In this document: positions 32,955 to 43,428 of the stretch, piece by piece
How the letters are laid out: the number at the start of each line of letters is the position of its first letter
How positions within the stretch are numbered: the stretch's first letter is position 1
DNA from: Paramyrothecium sp. XJ0827
Taxonomy: Eukaryota > Ascomycota > Sordariomycetes > Hypocreales > Stachybotryaceae
Length of the DNA: 64,000 nt
Direction of reading: 5' to 3'
Assembly: GCA_020881915.1 (NCBI GenBank)
Contig: JAJFPB010000003.1
Location: forward strand, 4,154,001 to 4,218,000
Position numbers and translations under genes: made by a program
Notes under the pieces: generated by a model
What the model was told of the DNA's origin: nothing
The model's database searches: none
Seen by the model: the letters and a program-made list of their open reading frames with translations, nothing else

Positions 32955-34887
32955 TCAGGATATCTCTCCCGCCGCTTGCGCAGCTGCCTCAGCTTCCTGC
33001 TTCTGAATCTTCTCAGGAACTTTTTGCAATGCAAGTTTCGCTTGTCGGTGCAGCTCCCTCGGCGGCATCGTTCCACTCTTATTGGCAGCCTGGTTTCTCT
33101 TCCACCGACTGTTCCAAGCGGCATCGTCGGTTCGTCTAATGTAGTAGCCTAGATCGGCCGTTGGATCCCACTCAGTCTGCGAGATGCCGTTACCGAGCCA
33201 GCTAAATCTGTTGCCTGTGTAAGTGAACTCCCAGTCATCCCATCGCGGCTCCCGCAGCGCCTCAAGGTAGTGCAGAGTACTGCCCGGCCAGGTCGTTGGC
33301 ACACGGCCACCAATTTTGTGGTTGTTGTGGGAGTTGCGGCAGTTATCTGTCCACACCGACTTATCCATGAAGCTGGCAACGTGCGCTTTGAAGTCGATGC
33401 AAGCAGCTTTCTTCGTCGCAATACTATGGATTGGTTCTGTCTGGTAACGGTCAATGAAGGAACATATGTAATCAGCTTGAGCCTCGATAGCAACGAGGGT
33501 TGGCCCATTAGACACTGGCGTGTAAGGCCCCAAAAACGTGAAGGTGTTGGGAAACTCGGATATGCCGACACCCATGTAGCCCATGATGGACTCTGCCCAC
33601 TCTGTTTGCAAGTTCCGTCCGTCGCGTCCATAAATTGGATATCGAGATACATAGGACGTGTCGAAACCGGTGGCGCAGATGATGACACCGCCAGGATAAG
33701 CCTTGCCATCTTCAGTCACCGCTGCGGAACGCGTTATCGACTCGACACCACCGTATACAATTTTGACGTTCTCCTTTCGGAGCGCCTACTCATGTCAGTA
33801 AAGTAACTGATAGGAACAAGGAAAAACTTACTCTTAGATATCGAAAACCTGAAGGTACGACCCGTTTGCAACCAACTGAAAAGTTGGGAATCAGCTTTTC
33901 TTCGGCCTCCTTGTCACCATTGAATATTCCCTTCATCTCCGACTCGAGCAGATCTCTGCAAAGTTCTTGCAATACCGAGCCTTTGAGGTACAAACCTAAA
34001 TCTCTGGTTAATTGGGTACAAGAATTTGTCACGTTGAGCATCTTACTGAATATGCTATTCATGGTTCTTTCGTTGTTCTGCCGGAGCTCCAAGAGCGCAT
34101 CGGGGTCCTTGACAAGCTTGTCTACTTCGTCGGCTGGAATCTGCCCAGACTCCGTCGAAATATCCGGAAGCATCCACGTAGGTGATCTAATGAAGATTGT
34201 AACACTTTTTGCAATGGGTTGGATGGCCGGGAGGATTTGTACAGCAGAGGAGCCCGCTCCAATCAGCAGCACGTCTTGGTTGTCAAGCGAAATGCTCGTG
34301 TCGTAGTTCGCGCTGTGAGCCTTCACTCCCTCGTAGTCGTCGAGACCTGGGATCTTCGGCCAAGCCGCTTTGTTGAGATATCCGCATGCATGGATAAGAA
34401 TATGACACCAGTCTTTGGTGACCTCGCCTGTCAATGAATTCTTTGTAGCCACCTCCCACTGCCCTTTGTCTTCATGCCATGTTGTTTCTTCAACTAGATG
34501 GCTCAGTCTCAGGTGCTTTTGTAGTTTGTATTTCTCGACAAAGTCCTGGAAGTACTGCTGGATTTCTCCTGACCCAGCATACACCGATGTGAAGTCTGCC
34601 TTTGGCTCAAAGGAGAACACGTAGTTATGAGATGGGACATCGCAAGCGCAGCCGGGATACCTGTTCTCATACCACGTGCCGCCTACTCCTGCATTCTTCT
34701 CGTAAATCTGTAAAACTGTTAGTACTTGTTAATGTGTCCTTAAAATTCCGGTACCAACTGTCAAGGAATAGGATCTAAATGACCGCTGAAGCTTGTATGC
34801 CAGGCATAATCCGGAAGCACCAGCTCCTACACAGATGATCTTGACATGTCGCTCATTGTAAATGGCTTCTTCCTTGCAAGGGTCCAT
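32955..34887 (-). CDS. FAD-dependent monooxygenase, Baeyer-Villiger type
   Basis: Three exons (34887-34759, 34707-33832, 33785-32955) give 611 aa. The FAD-binding GAGASG is at residues 21-26 and is followed by GVGGTWYENRYPGCACDVPSH, a hallmark of class B flavin monooxygenases. The NADPH-binding LIGAGSSAVQILP comes later, and ICATGFDTS precedes the C-terminal part. The Baeyer-Villiger fingerprint FxGxxxHxxxW(P/D) is degenerate: YEGVKAHSANYD keeps G and H but has Tyr for both Phe and Trp. Intron 1 uses a weak GTTGGT donor, but the frame (SLT|IYEKN) is exactly the family sequence. The enzyme inserts oxygen into ketones or oxidises heteroatoms, cytosolic, NADPH-dependent. The ketone substrate and any pathway partners are unknown. 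Confidence 0.92.
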
Positions 34888-35973
34888 GAGGGCTTCAGGT
34901 TAACGTGAATGTAGCACTTGAAAGCTCCAAGAAAATTTTCAGACTGGATTCACATGCAAAATTCCAAATATAAAGAGCATTCAAGTGGCAGGTTTGCTTT
35001 TTCTGCCGAGACACATCCGGCCTGTCTCGGAGTAACGGTCGGGTCTGGGCTTGCCGTCCACGGACGGTATTAGGATGATTAAGAGGGGCTCGAGCCACTC
35101 TGTAATGTTCTCGTTAGCGAGCATAGAGTTGCCTGCCAGTTGGGCCAATGCGGCACAGACGAGGCTTGGTGGGTTGGCATCTCGCAAGCAATGTCACATG
35201 CGTCGCTGGGCTGACGCCACGGGTCGAATTGCATGGGGCGGGATGCTGCATTTTTTCAAATGTCATCGGGGTCCCAAGTACGAGCTCTCATACACGCCAA
35301 GATGTGCCGGTTGCTCCTATGTTTCTCCCGTTGTTCACTTTCTGCGACGCTATTTAGATTTGTGGCTTTGAAACCCGTCAGGACGAGATCCCCTGTGTCA
35401 GGTGCTTCTACCAGGTTATAATCCGTGCTTGCAGAGACTTGCGGCCTCAGTGTGTCGATAATATGCATAAGATTCCTCGGCGCTGCATGTGAACTAAACG
35501 GGCACAATCAATGTCATCTGACTTCTGCCTTGGCGTACACCTAAAGGTGATGTGGGTGCTAACTGGATGCACCAGAGCTCCAGAGCTCCAATGCACGAAG
35601 GTAAGCGAAGTTGTAAACAAAGTGGCTTGGAATAATCTCCCTTTTCCTCAGGGTGCATGCTGTTCTTAATCGCACAGGAAGTGTCACCAAAATGATCTAG
35701 GGTTTGTCCAAGACCCCGCGGTTGATATCATGGAATCAACAAAACTATTGTGTATATTACTCCATGAAGTTTGTATGTGAATTCGTAAGCGTCAAGCCTG
35801 GCAACTAAAGACACCTGGTCTATTTGAACAAAGCACGTATTGGAAGAGCATTACAACGTAGCAATGGCCATAAACAAGTAGTTTGAGATAGGGTGGCCAT
35901 GTCTCGTATGAAGCACTGCTTTGATGTAAAGAAGTAAATCGCATATAAACATCCCCAGGGGTCGTAACGAAGT
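34888..35973. other. Spacer (about 1.1 kb), nothing recognised
   Basis: 5' flank of the monooxygenase and 3' flank of the nucleotide-sugar transporter. A direct CCAGAGCTC doublet lies near 35572-35589; otherwise featureless. Confidence 0.45.
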
Positions 35974-37202
35974 CTAGCGCCTTGACGGGATGTCTGCTTC
36001 GCCCGTTTTTGGTGGCAGGTTTGTCAGTGGAATCACGGTATCGGGTTTTTTCGTTTCCTTGGTCTTTGCTGCAGTGTATACAAGTCCACTAATGAAGCCC
36101 AATACTATCGCTGTGACGCTGCCAAACGTAACAGGGCTGCCGAAGAAGATAATGCCACAGATAGCCAGTGGAAGCTTGTTCAGAGCTCCAACCATAGCGT
36201 ACGTTGTGGATGAAGTTGCACGCACACACCAGGCTGTACAGTATGCAATGCCCAGAGCACCCAGGCCTGAGTAGACCATGCCGATGGGCAGTGAGTACCG
36301 AGACTCGGGAGGAAAGTTGTTGCGCAGGTTCTGGATGGACCAGTCCTCTAGCAACAAGGATGCCAGAGTCAAGACGGGTATGGTGAGCAGATTGTTATAG
36401 AACATGACTGGCTAATGTTAGCAAAAATGCACCCTTGATTGCTTGTTGCTTACAACTTACTATCCCAATTCGAGAAATTGGTCATCTTGGTAAATTTGCG
36501 TATGCTGAGCAGGTAGGCCGCTGAGCAGAACACGTTGATGAACATCCAAACATACCCAGCAGTTAGATCTCTTATCGAAGAACTAGACTCGTCATCAACA
36601 TGCACAGAAGCTTGAAAGTCTGCCCAGGCAGCGACCACAGAGCTGAGCACCATCAACCCGAATGATCCCAAGGCAAGCGGTTTCACACTGCCCCCAAACC
36701 ACAGCACTTCTCCGTATGCAATCACAATGATGGTCAGATTCTTGAAGATGGTGTACACTGGAACAGACAAGAACCGCAGAGCCATGTTGCCTGTGTAAAT
36801 CATGCCAACGAGAAGAAGGCTGACGGGGAACCCTGCGAGACGATCAGCGGGCACCAGCAAAGGTCAATTCATCCACGTTACATTTTTTGGCCCTTTCATG
36901 GTTATACGGCGCAAGTCCCTTGATCAAGCCCAGCTCTCTGCAAAGTATCATGGTGGCGGCTCCGATGATAGACTGATCTGTCAGTGTGGAGTCTCCTAAA
37001 TGAAGAGAGCTGGTCTTACCTGCACTCCAAGATAGAAGAAATTCAGGTTCCACTTGTTGCCGGAAACGACGTACTTGTTGACCACAGTCATACTGATAGA
37101 AGCAACGCAGTATCCGATGATCGATGCGGTCGGACTTTCGCTGATCTTACTCAGGGAGGCCGTAGCTCCACCGACGCCGAGACCAGCATTTGAGCGCGAC
37201 AT
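35974..37202 (-). CDS. GDP-mannose transporter (nucleotide-sugar transporter, Golgi)
   Basis: Four exons (37202-37020, 36972-36882, 36832-36461, 36407-35974) give 359 aa with about ten hydrophobic segments. The diagnostic GDP-mannose recognition motif GALNKLP lies in TTYAMVGALNKLPLAI, and FYNNLL in helix 7 is also typical (Vrg4/Gmt family). The splice at 36833 gives AKK|WFPVSLLLVGMIYTGN, the conserved helix-3 entry. The protein exchanges cytosolic GDP-mannose for GMP in the Golgi for mannan and glycolipid synthesis. N-terminal text before the first helix is short and Ser/Gly-rich; the C-tail is charged. Whether this is the essential housekeeping copy or a second paralogue cannot be told from the window. 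Confidence 0.93.
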
Positions 37203-38079
37203 TGTGGCAGTTATCGCCCTTGAAGGCGAAACCTACAGCACAAATCCACGTGCGCCTGTATCAAATACAGCACTGGCTTCCCTGGGCGCTTGAAAATGAA
37301 AATCCGTCGAATATGCAAATCAGGGCGTTGGTTTTACCCCCATTGGGGCACGAACGGAGTAACAGGGGGAGGCAATGTGGCCACGAAATTGCAGTGACAC
37401 GAGGTGCACGTGACACTGCATCCTCATCCATGCAATGTTGCAGTGTGCAGTGTGCAGACCTCAGTGGGAAATTGCAGCCTGATTGGCTCGAGTTATACTT
37501 CCCTTTGCGCAGGGCCATTTCAGATGTCAGTCGTTCACTAAACCAACGACGACATCTTCGGCTTGTCTTACTATACGCAAAGCTTGTACAACAGGCATTG
37601 CTCCTCACATCTATCTCTTTGTGGCTCAAGCTTAAGTAAGCTCAAAGGGCTCATCGTCTTCTTGACAAAACTGCCAAAAAAATTTAAAATTAAAATAAAA
37701 TAAAAAAGGAAAGGAAAGGAAAGAAAAAAAACCCGGCATCAGAAACAATCTGTTGTGGCCCGCTGTGAGCGGCGGTACATCGGACCGTCCTTTTGGACAG
37801 TAATATTGTCTGAAGACGAGACAGGCATCTGATTTAAATCTCAGACCATGCAACGCCTCTCTTCTCATTGCTCATCACTGTCCTCGATACAATGCACATT
37901 CCAGAAGTTATGCCAAAGTAGTTCATATTCCTAAACGCCGGTTTCATACTTGATAGCATGCCTGTTCCGAGTTGAGAACAGCGCAACCAAAAAGATCTAT
38001 AAAACGTAGATGCCTCAAACTCCATTCTTGACCATTAATTACAGCCTCGCTGCACCCCTCTCATCTTCTCGACCGGCCC
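37203..38079. other. Spacer with A-rich/purine tract
   Basis: Contains a low-complexity A-rich and GGAAA-repeat tract at about 37672-37731, near the 3' side of the next gene. No coding sequence recognised. Confidence 0.55.
37672..37731. repeat. Low-complexity A-rich / GGAAA tract
   Basis: Runs of AAAAT/TAAAA pass into GGAAAGGAAAGGAAAG and then A8. Simple-sequence DNA, likely polymorphic between isolates. Confidence 0.8.
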
Positions 38080-38823
38080 CTAAACCGCCTCGGAATAATC
38101 AGCCTCCTTTGCCGGCTGCTTCTTCTTCTTCTCAAAGAGCTTCCCGCCCACTTTGTCTGTTGCTTGGTCGATCTTTTCGCCGAGGAACGTCTTGACCATG
38201 CCATATGCACCGGAGGTAAGCCAGAACAGGGCATTCATGAAGTCGATCCAGACGGCCGTCTTCATCGCGCCGGTGCTGGCGCCCTTGTAAGGGTTATCGC
38301 TGTCCCGCTTGAGGAAGATTGCCGCAAAGAGCCCAAAGACGGCCATCCAGGTGATGAAGAGAACCAAATCCCACGCAAAAGCACGATAGGTCTTGAAGAG
38401 CTTGAGTTTGCCGCCGATGAATGGAATCGCGCTGAGCGGAGTAATAGCCAGGAAGAGAAAGGCGGTCACGGCCGAGACTCCAGCCACGGCGATGGCAAAA
38501 ATCCACTCTGGCGAGAAGCCGTCGTCTGCCTTGTCGTCTGCGCTCACACGGTTGCCGTAGAAGCCGCACGCAATGATGGCGAAGAGAAATTGCAAGCCGC
38601 GGCACACAATACGAGGGAGAACTTCGAAGGTCTTGAGCCACGTCTTGCCCACCGTCTTGCCCGTTTCTGCACCTTCGTTGAAAGCAAAACGGCCAGCCTT
38701 GCGGCCCATCTCGCCCTTGTCTGCCGACCGGAACTCGGAGGCAGCGCCCGCGAAGCTTTGGACGTTGTGGCCGAGCTCGACGGCGGTCTGGCCAGCCTTG
38801 ATGGCGTTCCCGAACGTGCCCAT
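38080..38823 (-). CDS. Four-span membrane protein, MARVEL-like (hypothetical)
   Basis: Single exon, 247 aa. The soluble N-terminus (about 65 residues) is followed by four hydrophobic segments: RGLQFLFAIIACGFYG, WIFAIAVAGVSAVTAFLFLAI, FAWDLVLFITWMAVFGLFAAI and VWIDFMNALFWLTSGAYGMV. A lysine-rich tail (KKKKQP...EADYSEAV) ends the protein. Layout, spacing and the FxxW..D/FxxW features match fungal MARVEL-domain proteins found in plasma membrane or endomembranes, some near eisosomes. No signal peptide or enzyme motif. Function inferred only at the level of membrane organisation; no disruption seen. Confidence 0.85.
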   Translation of the reverse strand: MGTFGNAIKAGQTAVELGHNVQSFAGAASEFRSADKGEMGRKAGRFAFNEGAETGKTVGKTWLKTFEVLPRIVCRGLQFLFAIIACGFYGNRVSADDKADDGFSPEWIFAIAVAGVSAVTAFLFLAITPLSAIPFIGGKLKLFKTYRAFAWDLVLFITWMAVFGLFAAIFLKRDSDNPYKGASTGAMKTAVWIDFMNALFWLTSGAYGMVKTFLGEKIDQATDKVGGKLFEKKKKQPAKEADYSEAV

Positions 38824-39880
38824 GTTGAAGATGGTAATAAATTAGGTGGGTATGTGGGAAATGGTGGTTTGGGGGGTCGATTTCTGCGAGCGATAGCTTA
38901 AATGGTATGCAGTATAAAACACTGATCCTGCAGTGAGAAGTGGAAAAAAAGAAAGAAAAACTCTAGGAAATGTAAATGTGGTATGATGAAGAAAGGAACA
39001 GATGTGCGTGGATCATTACGATCTAACACGGCATGCAGGCAAATACTTATAGCACGGATGGTGCCTAGCCTTTGGACGTTTGGCTAACAAAGCGTGAATG
39101 GAATGGAAGACAATCATGCCAACAAACGCGCAACCGCCAGCGCTTTGTTTCGTACTGAACAATGCACATCCAATCACATTGTCATCGGCAGTCGGCAATT
39201 TCGTGGTAAGCGTATTACAGGCGGCTACATGGCAGTGGTTAGATGATGTCCAATCATTTGTGTCCCGCTGCGTTCTCGTTTGAACAGCGCTTAGCGAAAC
39301 GCCCCCGGCCCTCTTGCGCCTCCCGAAATCAGGTGGCATGGCCCCTGGACAAGCTGTCCAGCCCCGCTATTCGTCGTCGGAACACGGCTACCCTAGGCCC
39401 TAAGTTAGATGATGATCGAGGCTAGGTAAGGGACTCGAGTTACAATTAGCGACGGGAAGCGCTGTACTACGATGTGCAGGCGTCAAAAGTAATCGATTGT
39501 GGAGCTGCTTTCAGGCATGTTTTTCTTTTACTCATTGTTGTGCGTTTCATTCAGAAGTACAAAGGGAGTTAAAGTTTGTTCACAATTTGTGCAGGATGGT
39601 CATTGTTCTCCACATCCACAACTCATGTGCGTCGAGTATCGCCAGCTAACTCACTTGCAGGGCTCTATAACCCGTAGCATAGACACAAAAGAGATTTGAT
39701 GACGAGGATTCATTATTGCACATTTAAGCGCCTATCATCTTCGACCAGCTACTTCAATGCAATCTGAAGCATTGGTACGAGCATGCTCATTTGACACTGA
39801 CAGAAGCACATTGGGCGATGAACAAGCTGGCTAAGCTGCATTGTATCTATCAATCTTCCAACTCCTTGCAAATCGAACTC
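38824..39880. other. Spacer (about 1.06 kb), nothing recognised
   Basis: Promoter side of the four-span protein; purine-rich patch at 38936-38966. No genes seen. Confidence 0.5.
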
Positions 39881-40773
39881 TTACTCCTGCTGCGACAGTC
39901 TCGAGATGAGGAACGCCTCTACATCGTCAAATTCCTCGTCACACGCTGAGTGGGCCATTCCCCTGCAAATTGCATGTGTCAGTGCCCGCGGCAAAAGAAG
40001 AAAGACATGGCCATGACTTACTGGTAGCTCTTGAAGGTGATGTTGTAGCCTATCTGCTTCAGGATTTTGTGGCTTTCGTTGGCCAATTCATAGCGAACCA
40101 GCGGGTCGTCGGTGCCCTGGCCCATGAAGATTGGCGTGGCGGTGTTGACGTTGTTCTTGGATGCATGCTCCTGGACCATCTGGTTGAGCAAAAGCCAGGA
40201 CGAGAGGCCGACGATGCCTGCAATCTTTACAGGAGCAGTGACGCCGGAGAAAATGCTCATGGCGCCGCCCTGGGAGAAACCACCGAGGACAATGCGTTCC
40301 GAGGGGATGCCGCTGTCCACCTCGTTCTGAATGAGCGAGTGAAAGTACTCCTGGGATGCAAGAATTCCCGAAGTGTCTTCCTCAATTCGGTTCGCCAAGA
40401 CATCTTCGACGGAATAGCCAAGAGCTTTCTGTCAAGGGCGCGTGTCAGCAAGCTACGGCCTATGCCTCAACCGCACACTGAATACTTACAAGGTCGAACC
40501 ACCCAGACATTTGCATACCGCCATTCTAGGGCTCATTAGAAACGTCTTCAAGGATCAGGTTGGGGCATGACATACGACGGTGATTGGGATCTGAGGTGCG
40601 TGTGGCAGGAGCCACTTGACCCCCTTAAGCTTCTCGTTCTGGCGCCACTGGGCAGCGGCACCGGCCCATCCATGGCCACTGTCGCCGAGGCCGTGGCAGA
40701 AGATGACGGTTGCGGTGTGCTTCCCCACGGGAGGCAGCACTATGGGTGCGGCGCGGCGGATCGAGGAGGCCAT
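39881..40773 (-). CDS. Acyl-protein thioesterase / carboxylesterase (APT1 type)
   Basis: Four exons (40773-40576, 40525-40490, 40428-40022, 39962-39881) give 240 aa; the second exon is only 36 nt. The alpha/beta-hydrolase order is complete: FCHGLGDSGHGW (oxyanion region), WLLPHAPQIPITV|NGGMQMSGWFD, GGFSQGGAMS with Ser near residue 130, GQGTDDPLV with the acid, and GMAHSACDEE with the catalytic His in the last exon. These enzymes remove palmitate from cysteine-acylated proteins such as Ras and G-alpha and can act as lysophospholipases. The intron positions and lengths (50, 61 and 59 nt) all keep frame. No targeting signal, so cytosolic. High confidence. Confidence 0.95.
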
Positions 40774-41489
40774 TGTCAGTGGGTGGAAGCAACAAGCGGC
40801 GACTATCGCAGGTCGGTTGTTTGCGCGAGGTTTTGGAGTTTTTGGCAGCTGTTTGCTGCCCCACCTTCAGAGGGATGGATGACGTGTGGCGGGTGTGTAA
40901 CGTTAGTGGCGGTGCGGCTGCATCGAGTCTTGCTGTAAACAGTTGCTGTGAATAACAGCACGGAATTACGGTTGGAGTGAGGCAGGGAGCAGGGTGAGAG
41001 GATATTCACCATTCGCATCATCGTTCAATTGTTCCATTTGGCGACTCACAAGACAGGTAAGCTTACGCAGTTGTTCGCAGTTTCTACGCTAGGCCCTGTA
41101 AGCTGGACGTTGTACGACCCAGACCGACCTAGAGCTGGTCAAGGTGCTTTCAAGTCTCGTCAGCGTTGGTCAATTGGTCAATGCGGAACCGAGCAAATCG
41201 GAAGCCTTTGTGCCTGGTCCATGGTTACTGACCTGCTACGAGGTCTTGGCCGTCCAGCTGGCTTTGATTCGACGGGAGCCTGGCAGGACCCCTAGGCGCT
41301 TTGAGAGGCAGATTTGGCGGGGTCGAACTGTCGGTAATGATGGTGTCTTCTCCAGATCACTGATGGTAGAACTCGGATTTAGATAAGTAGGTTCCCATTG
41401 CTCTGATGAGCATCTGAACCTGGAGAGTTTGCTTTCTTGAGAAATATACCATTCCGCCTTTCGCTTCAAGGAGGTCTCGCTCACCCAGT
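40774..41489. other. Divergent spacer between thioesterase and 2EXR gene
   Basis: About 715 bp; presumably holds both promoters. No features identified by eye. Confidence 0.5.
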
Positions 41490-42353
41490 ATGGCAGCTCT
41501 AACCTCGGACGACTGTCAGCGACCGGGCCTCGAGCCCCTCCACAAGTTGGACAACCCCGCGGGCACCGCTGGTGTACAAGAGTTCACCTGCTTTCCCCGG
41601 CTGCCGTTGGAGGTTCGGTACCAGATCTGGGAGACTGCAGCGCAGCAGCAAACGTCAGTGGGAGCAGGAAAGGCTGTGTGCATCGTGTCCATTTCGGAAG
41701 ACGATGCCAGCGGGAGCGCCGTGCGTGAGCCCCTCGTTGTCCGCCAGGCCGGGCTTCCAATGCTGCCGCTGCTGAAGGCGACAGCCGAGGCCAGGGCTGT
41801 CGCTGCGAGATACACGGAGAGACCATACGACCCAGCCGAGGATGTGCTCTACGTATCTTCGGACATCTGCCAGGCATTTGTCACCCATCTGCTCAAGCTC
41901 GGCGACGAGGGTAAGTGCACTACTTGGGCCGACGGGATTCAGCATGTGGCTGTTGATGCTGGGCTCGCCCAAGCTGCGGGCTGGCTATGGTTGGCCCTCG
42001 AAGGGCTTCCCAAGTTGAAGACCTTATCCTTCGTCTTCTCCCAATCTAGTGGAGAGGCCAACGCCCTGGCGCCCGTCAACCTCCTCGACCAGCAAAAAGC
42101 GCATCTTATACTCCAAGCGCTGGACAGCGATGCCATCACCCTCAGCACAGGCAGCGACAATGATCCATGGGGAGCCTTATTCCGTAACACACCCGTCCCG
42201 GTCTGTGCCAATGTTGTGGACTACATGGGAAAGGTACGCGAGGAAATGGAACGCCAGATCGCAGCTGGGTTTAGTCCTCATCCGCCATGCTGGGACGCTG
42301 AGAGCGGAACGTTGAATATCTCCATAGAAGCCGCCTGTTTTGTTGGGTCATAG
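41490..42353 (+). CDS. 2EXR-domain protein (fungal, unknown function)
   Basis: Single exon, 287 aa. After about 30 residues comes EFTCFPRLPLEVRYQIWETA, the opening of the fungal 2EXR domain (F..F.rLP.EiR..IW). It is followed by LLKATAEARAVAARYTERPYD and DVLYVSSDICQAF, which fit the later part of that domain (return to a strand then an acidic turn). The rest, including WLWLALEGLPKLKTLSFVF, is consistent with relatives. 2EXR proteins are numerous in Pezizomycotina and their role is not established. No frame breaks, no signal peptide. A G+C-rich coding composition and regular codon use support a real gene. Confidence 0.88.
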   Translation: MAALTSDDCQRPGLEPLHKLDNPAGTAGVQEFTCFPRLPLEVRYQIWETAAQQQTSVGAGKAVCIVSISEDDASGSAVREPLVVRQAGLPMLPLLKATAEARAVAARYTERPYDPAEDVLYVSSDICQAFVTHLLKLGDEGKCTTWADGIQHVAVDAGLAQAAGWLWLALEGLPKLKTLSFVFSQSSGEANALAPVNLLDQQKAHLILQALDSDAITLSTGSDNDPWGALFRNTPVPVCANVVDYMGKVREEMERQIAAGFSPHPPCWDAESGTLNISIEAACFVGS

Positions 42354-42535
42354 GGGAACCAAATAACAAATCGCCTGCCAGCTAAGGTAGTCTGTGTATG
42401 ATGGTTTATTGCCATTTCAAGGCCAAAGATTTGGAGACGGACAAAAAGAACGGAGCACGTGGACGCCTTGCATGATTTTAGTTCGTCAGTCCCAGATGAA
42501 GCCAAAAAGAGAGGGAACAAAAAAAACTGGTGGGT

Positions 42536-42610
42536 GACTAGCCCTGGCAGGGAACTTCCTGGGCCACACGTCCCAAGCGGGCCCTGGCAGTTCAACTGCC
42601 TGGGCTAGTC
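42536..42610. repeat. 15-bp inverted repeat next to the tRNA-like element
   Basis: Left arm GACTAGCCCTGGCAG (42536-42550) pairs with CTGCCTGGGCTAGTC (42596-42610) at 14 of 15 positions. Inside, GCCCTGGCAG recurs at 42581-42590 and GGCAGTT-C-AACTGCC forms a tight hairpin (42586-42600). Short pieces (CCAAGCGGG, GGGCTAGT) recur in the tRNA-like segment, so part of it seems duplicated here. Confidence 0.7.
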
Positions 42611-42621
42611 GAGGCGGACTC

Positions 42622-42694
42622 TCCAAGCGGGACTCGAACCCGGGCTAGTGGGCCCGCAAAGCGTGGTCCTTTGCCCCAACTGAGCCACTCAGGT
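42622..42694 (-). tRNA. tRNA-like element with intact Pol III A and B boxes (possible tRNA pseudogene or SINE head)
   Basis: On the minus strand TGGCTCAGTTGG (42687-42676) is a perfect A box and GGTTCGAGTCC (42640-42630) a perfect B box, spaced as in an intron-less tRNA. The T arm nearly pairs (CCGGG/CCCGC with one mismatch). The acceptor stem gives about five pairs including G-T, and the D and anticodon stems pair poorly. I cannot assign an anticodon with confidence. So this is either a divergent or decayed tRNA gene or the head of a tRNA-derived element; flanking inverted repeats favour the latter. Confidence 0.45.
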
Positions 42695-43428
42695 TCCATC
42701 CTCACTGAATCCTGCCCCCACATTTGAGCGCCAAAATATTTCTCATTATATACCTTCAGAGCAGTGCCGGGTAAGTACTGCTGTTCGTTCTTTTTTGTCT
42801 ACCTGCACTCCAGCACTTACCTAGTGGCTGGCACAGGCCATCTCGCCCCCAGTTCGTGAATTCGCACGCTACGTTCGGTTCCTGCGGACGACATTCTGCT
42901 ATTGTTAGTAGTGCCATGCATCGTAAATGAACATCAACACCCGTGTTTGCCCCGTTTCGCTACTTTTCCATGGCGGCATGTCAAGGGTGGAGAGCTGATG
43001 TTGTCGCTGGACGTCTGCGTCAATACAAAACAATTGAGAACGCTCTGAGCCCGGAAGCCCTCCATGAATAAACACAAAATCCGCCGCACGCAATCTGAGA
43101 GAGTGAGGACAAGCATTTCGCAGGCTGCGCCGTACGGAAAGAGTTTCCTTCATAGGTCCATGTTTGCAGGAGAGCGAGGCCTTTAGTTCTCACTGGGTTG
43201 TGCAGTCGCTGTAGCCCTGCAGCTGGCGATCAGTGTCAGTTACTTCTCGGACTGTACCTCAGCCGGGAGCCCGGCAACGATGGCAGCCACGCTGCCTCCT
43301 CCAGCGCCGCCGACTGCGTTCCAACTCTCCGCTTATCTCTTGCGACCATCGATGATCGATATGGTCCGTGAATATATCTGCCGATACCGCGAACAGAAAC
43401 CATTGAAATCTGCCTGATTACGTTCCCC
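42695..43428. other. Spacer and promoter of the PAQR gene
   Basis: About 730 bp; no gene recognised. Confidence 0.5.

Noticed and set aside
38164..38901. 245-codon plus-strand frame antisense to the four-span membrane gene
   Set aside because: Exact antisense shadow of a clear membrane protein; no domain of its own.
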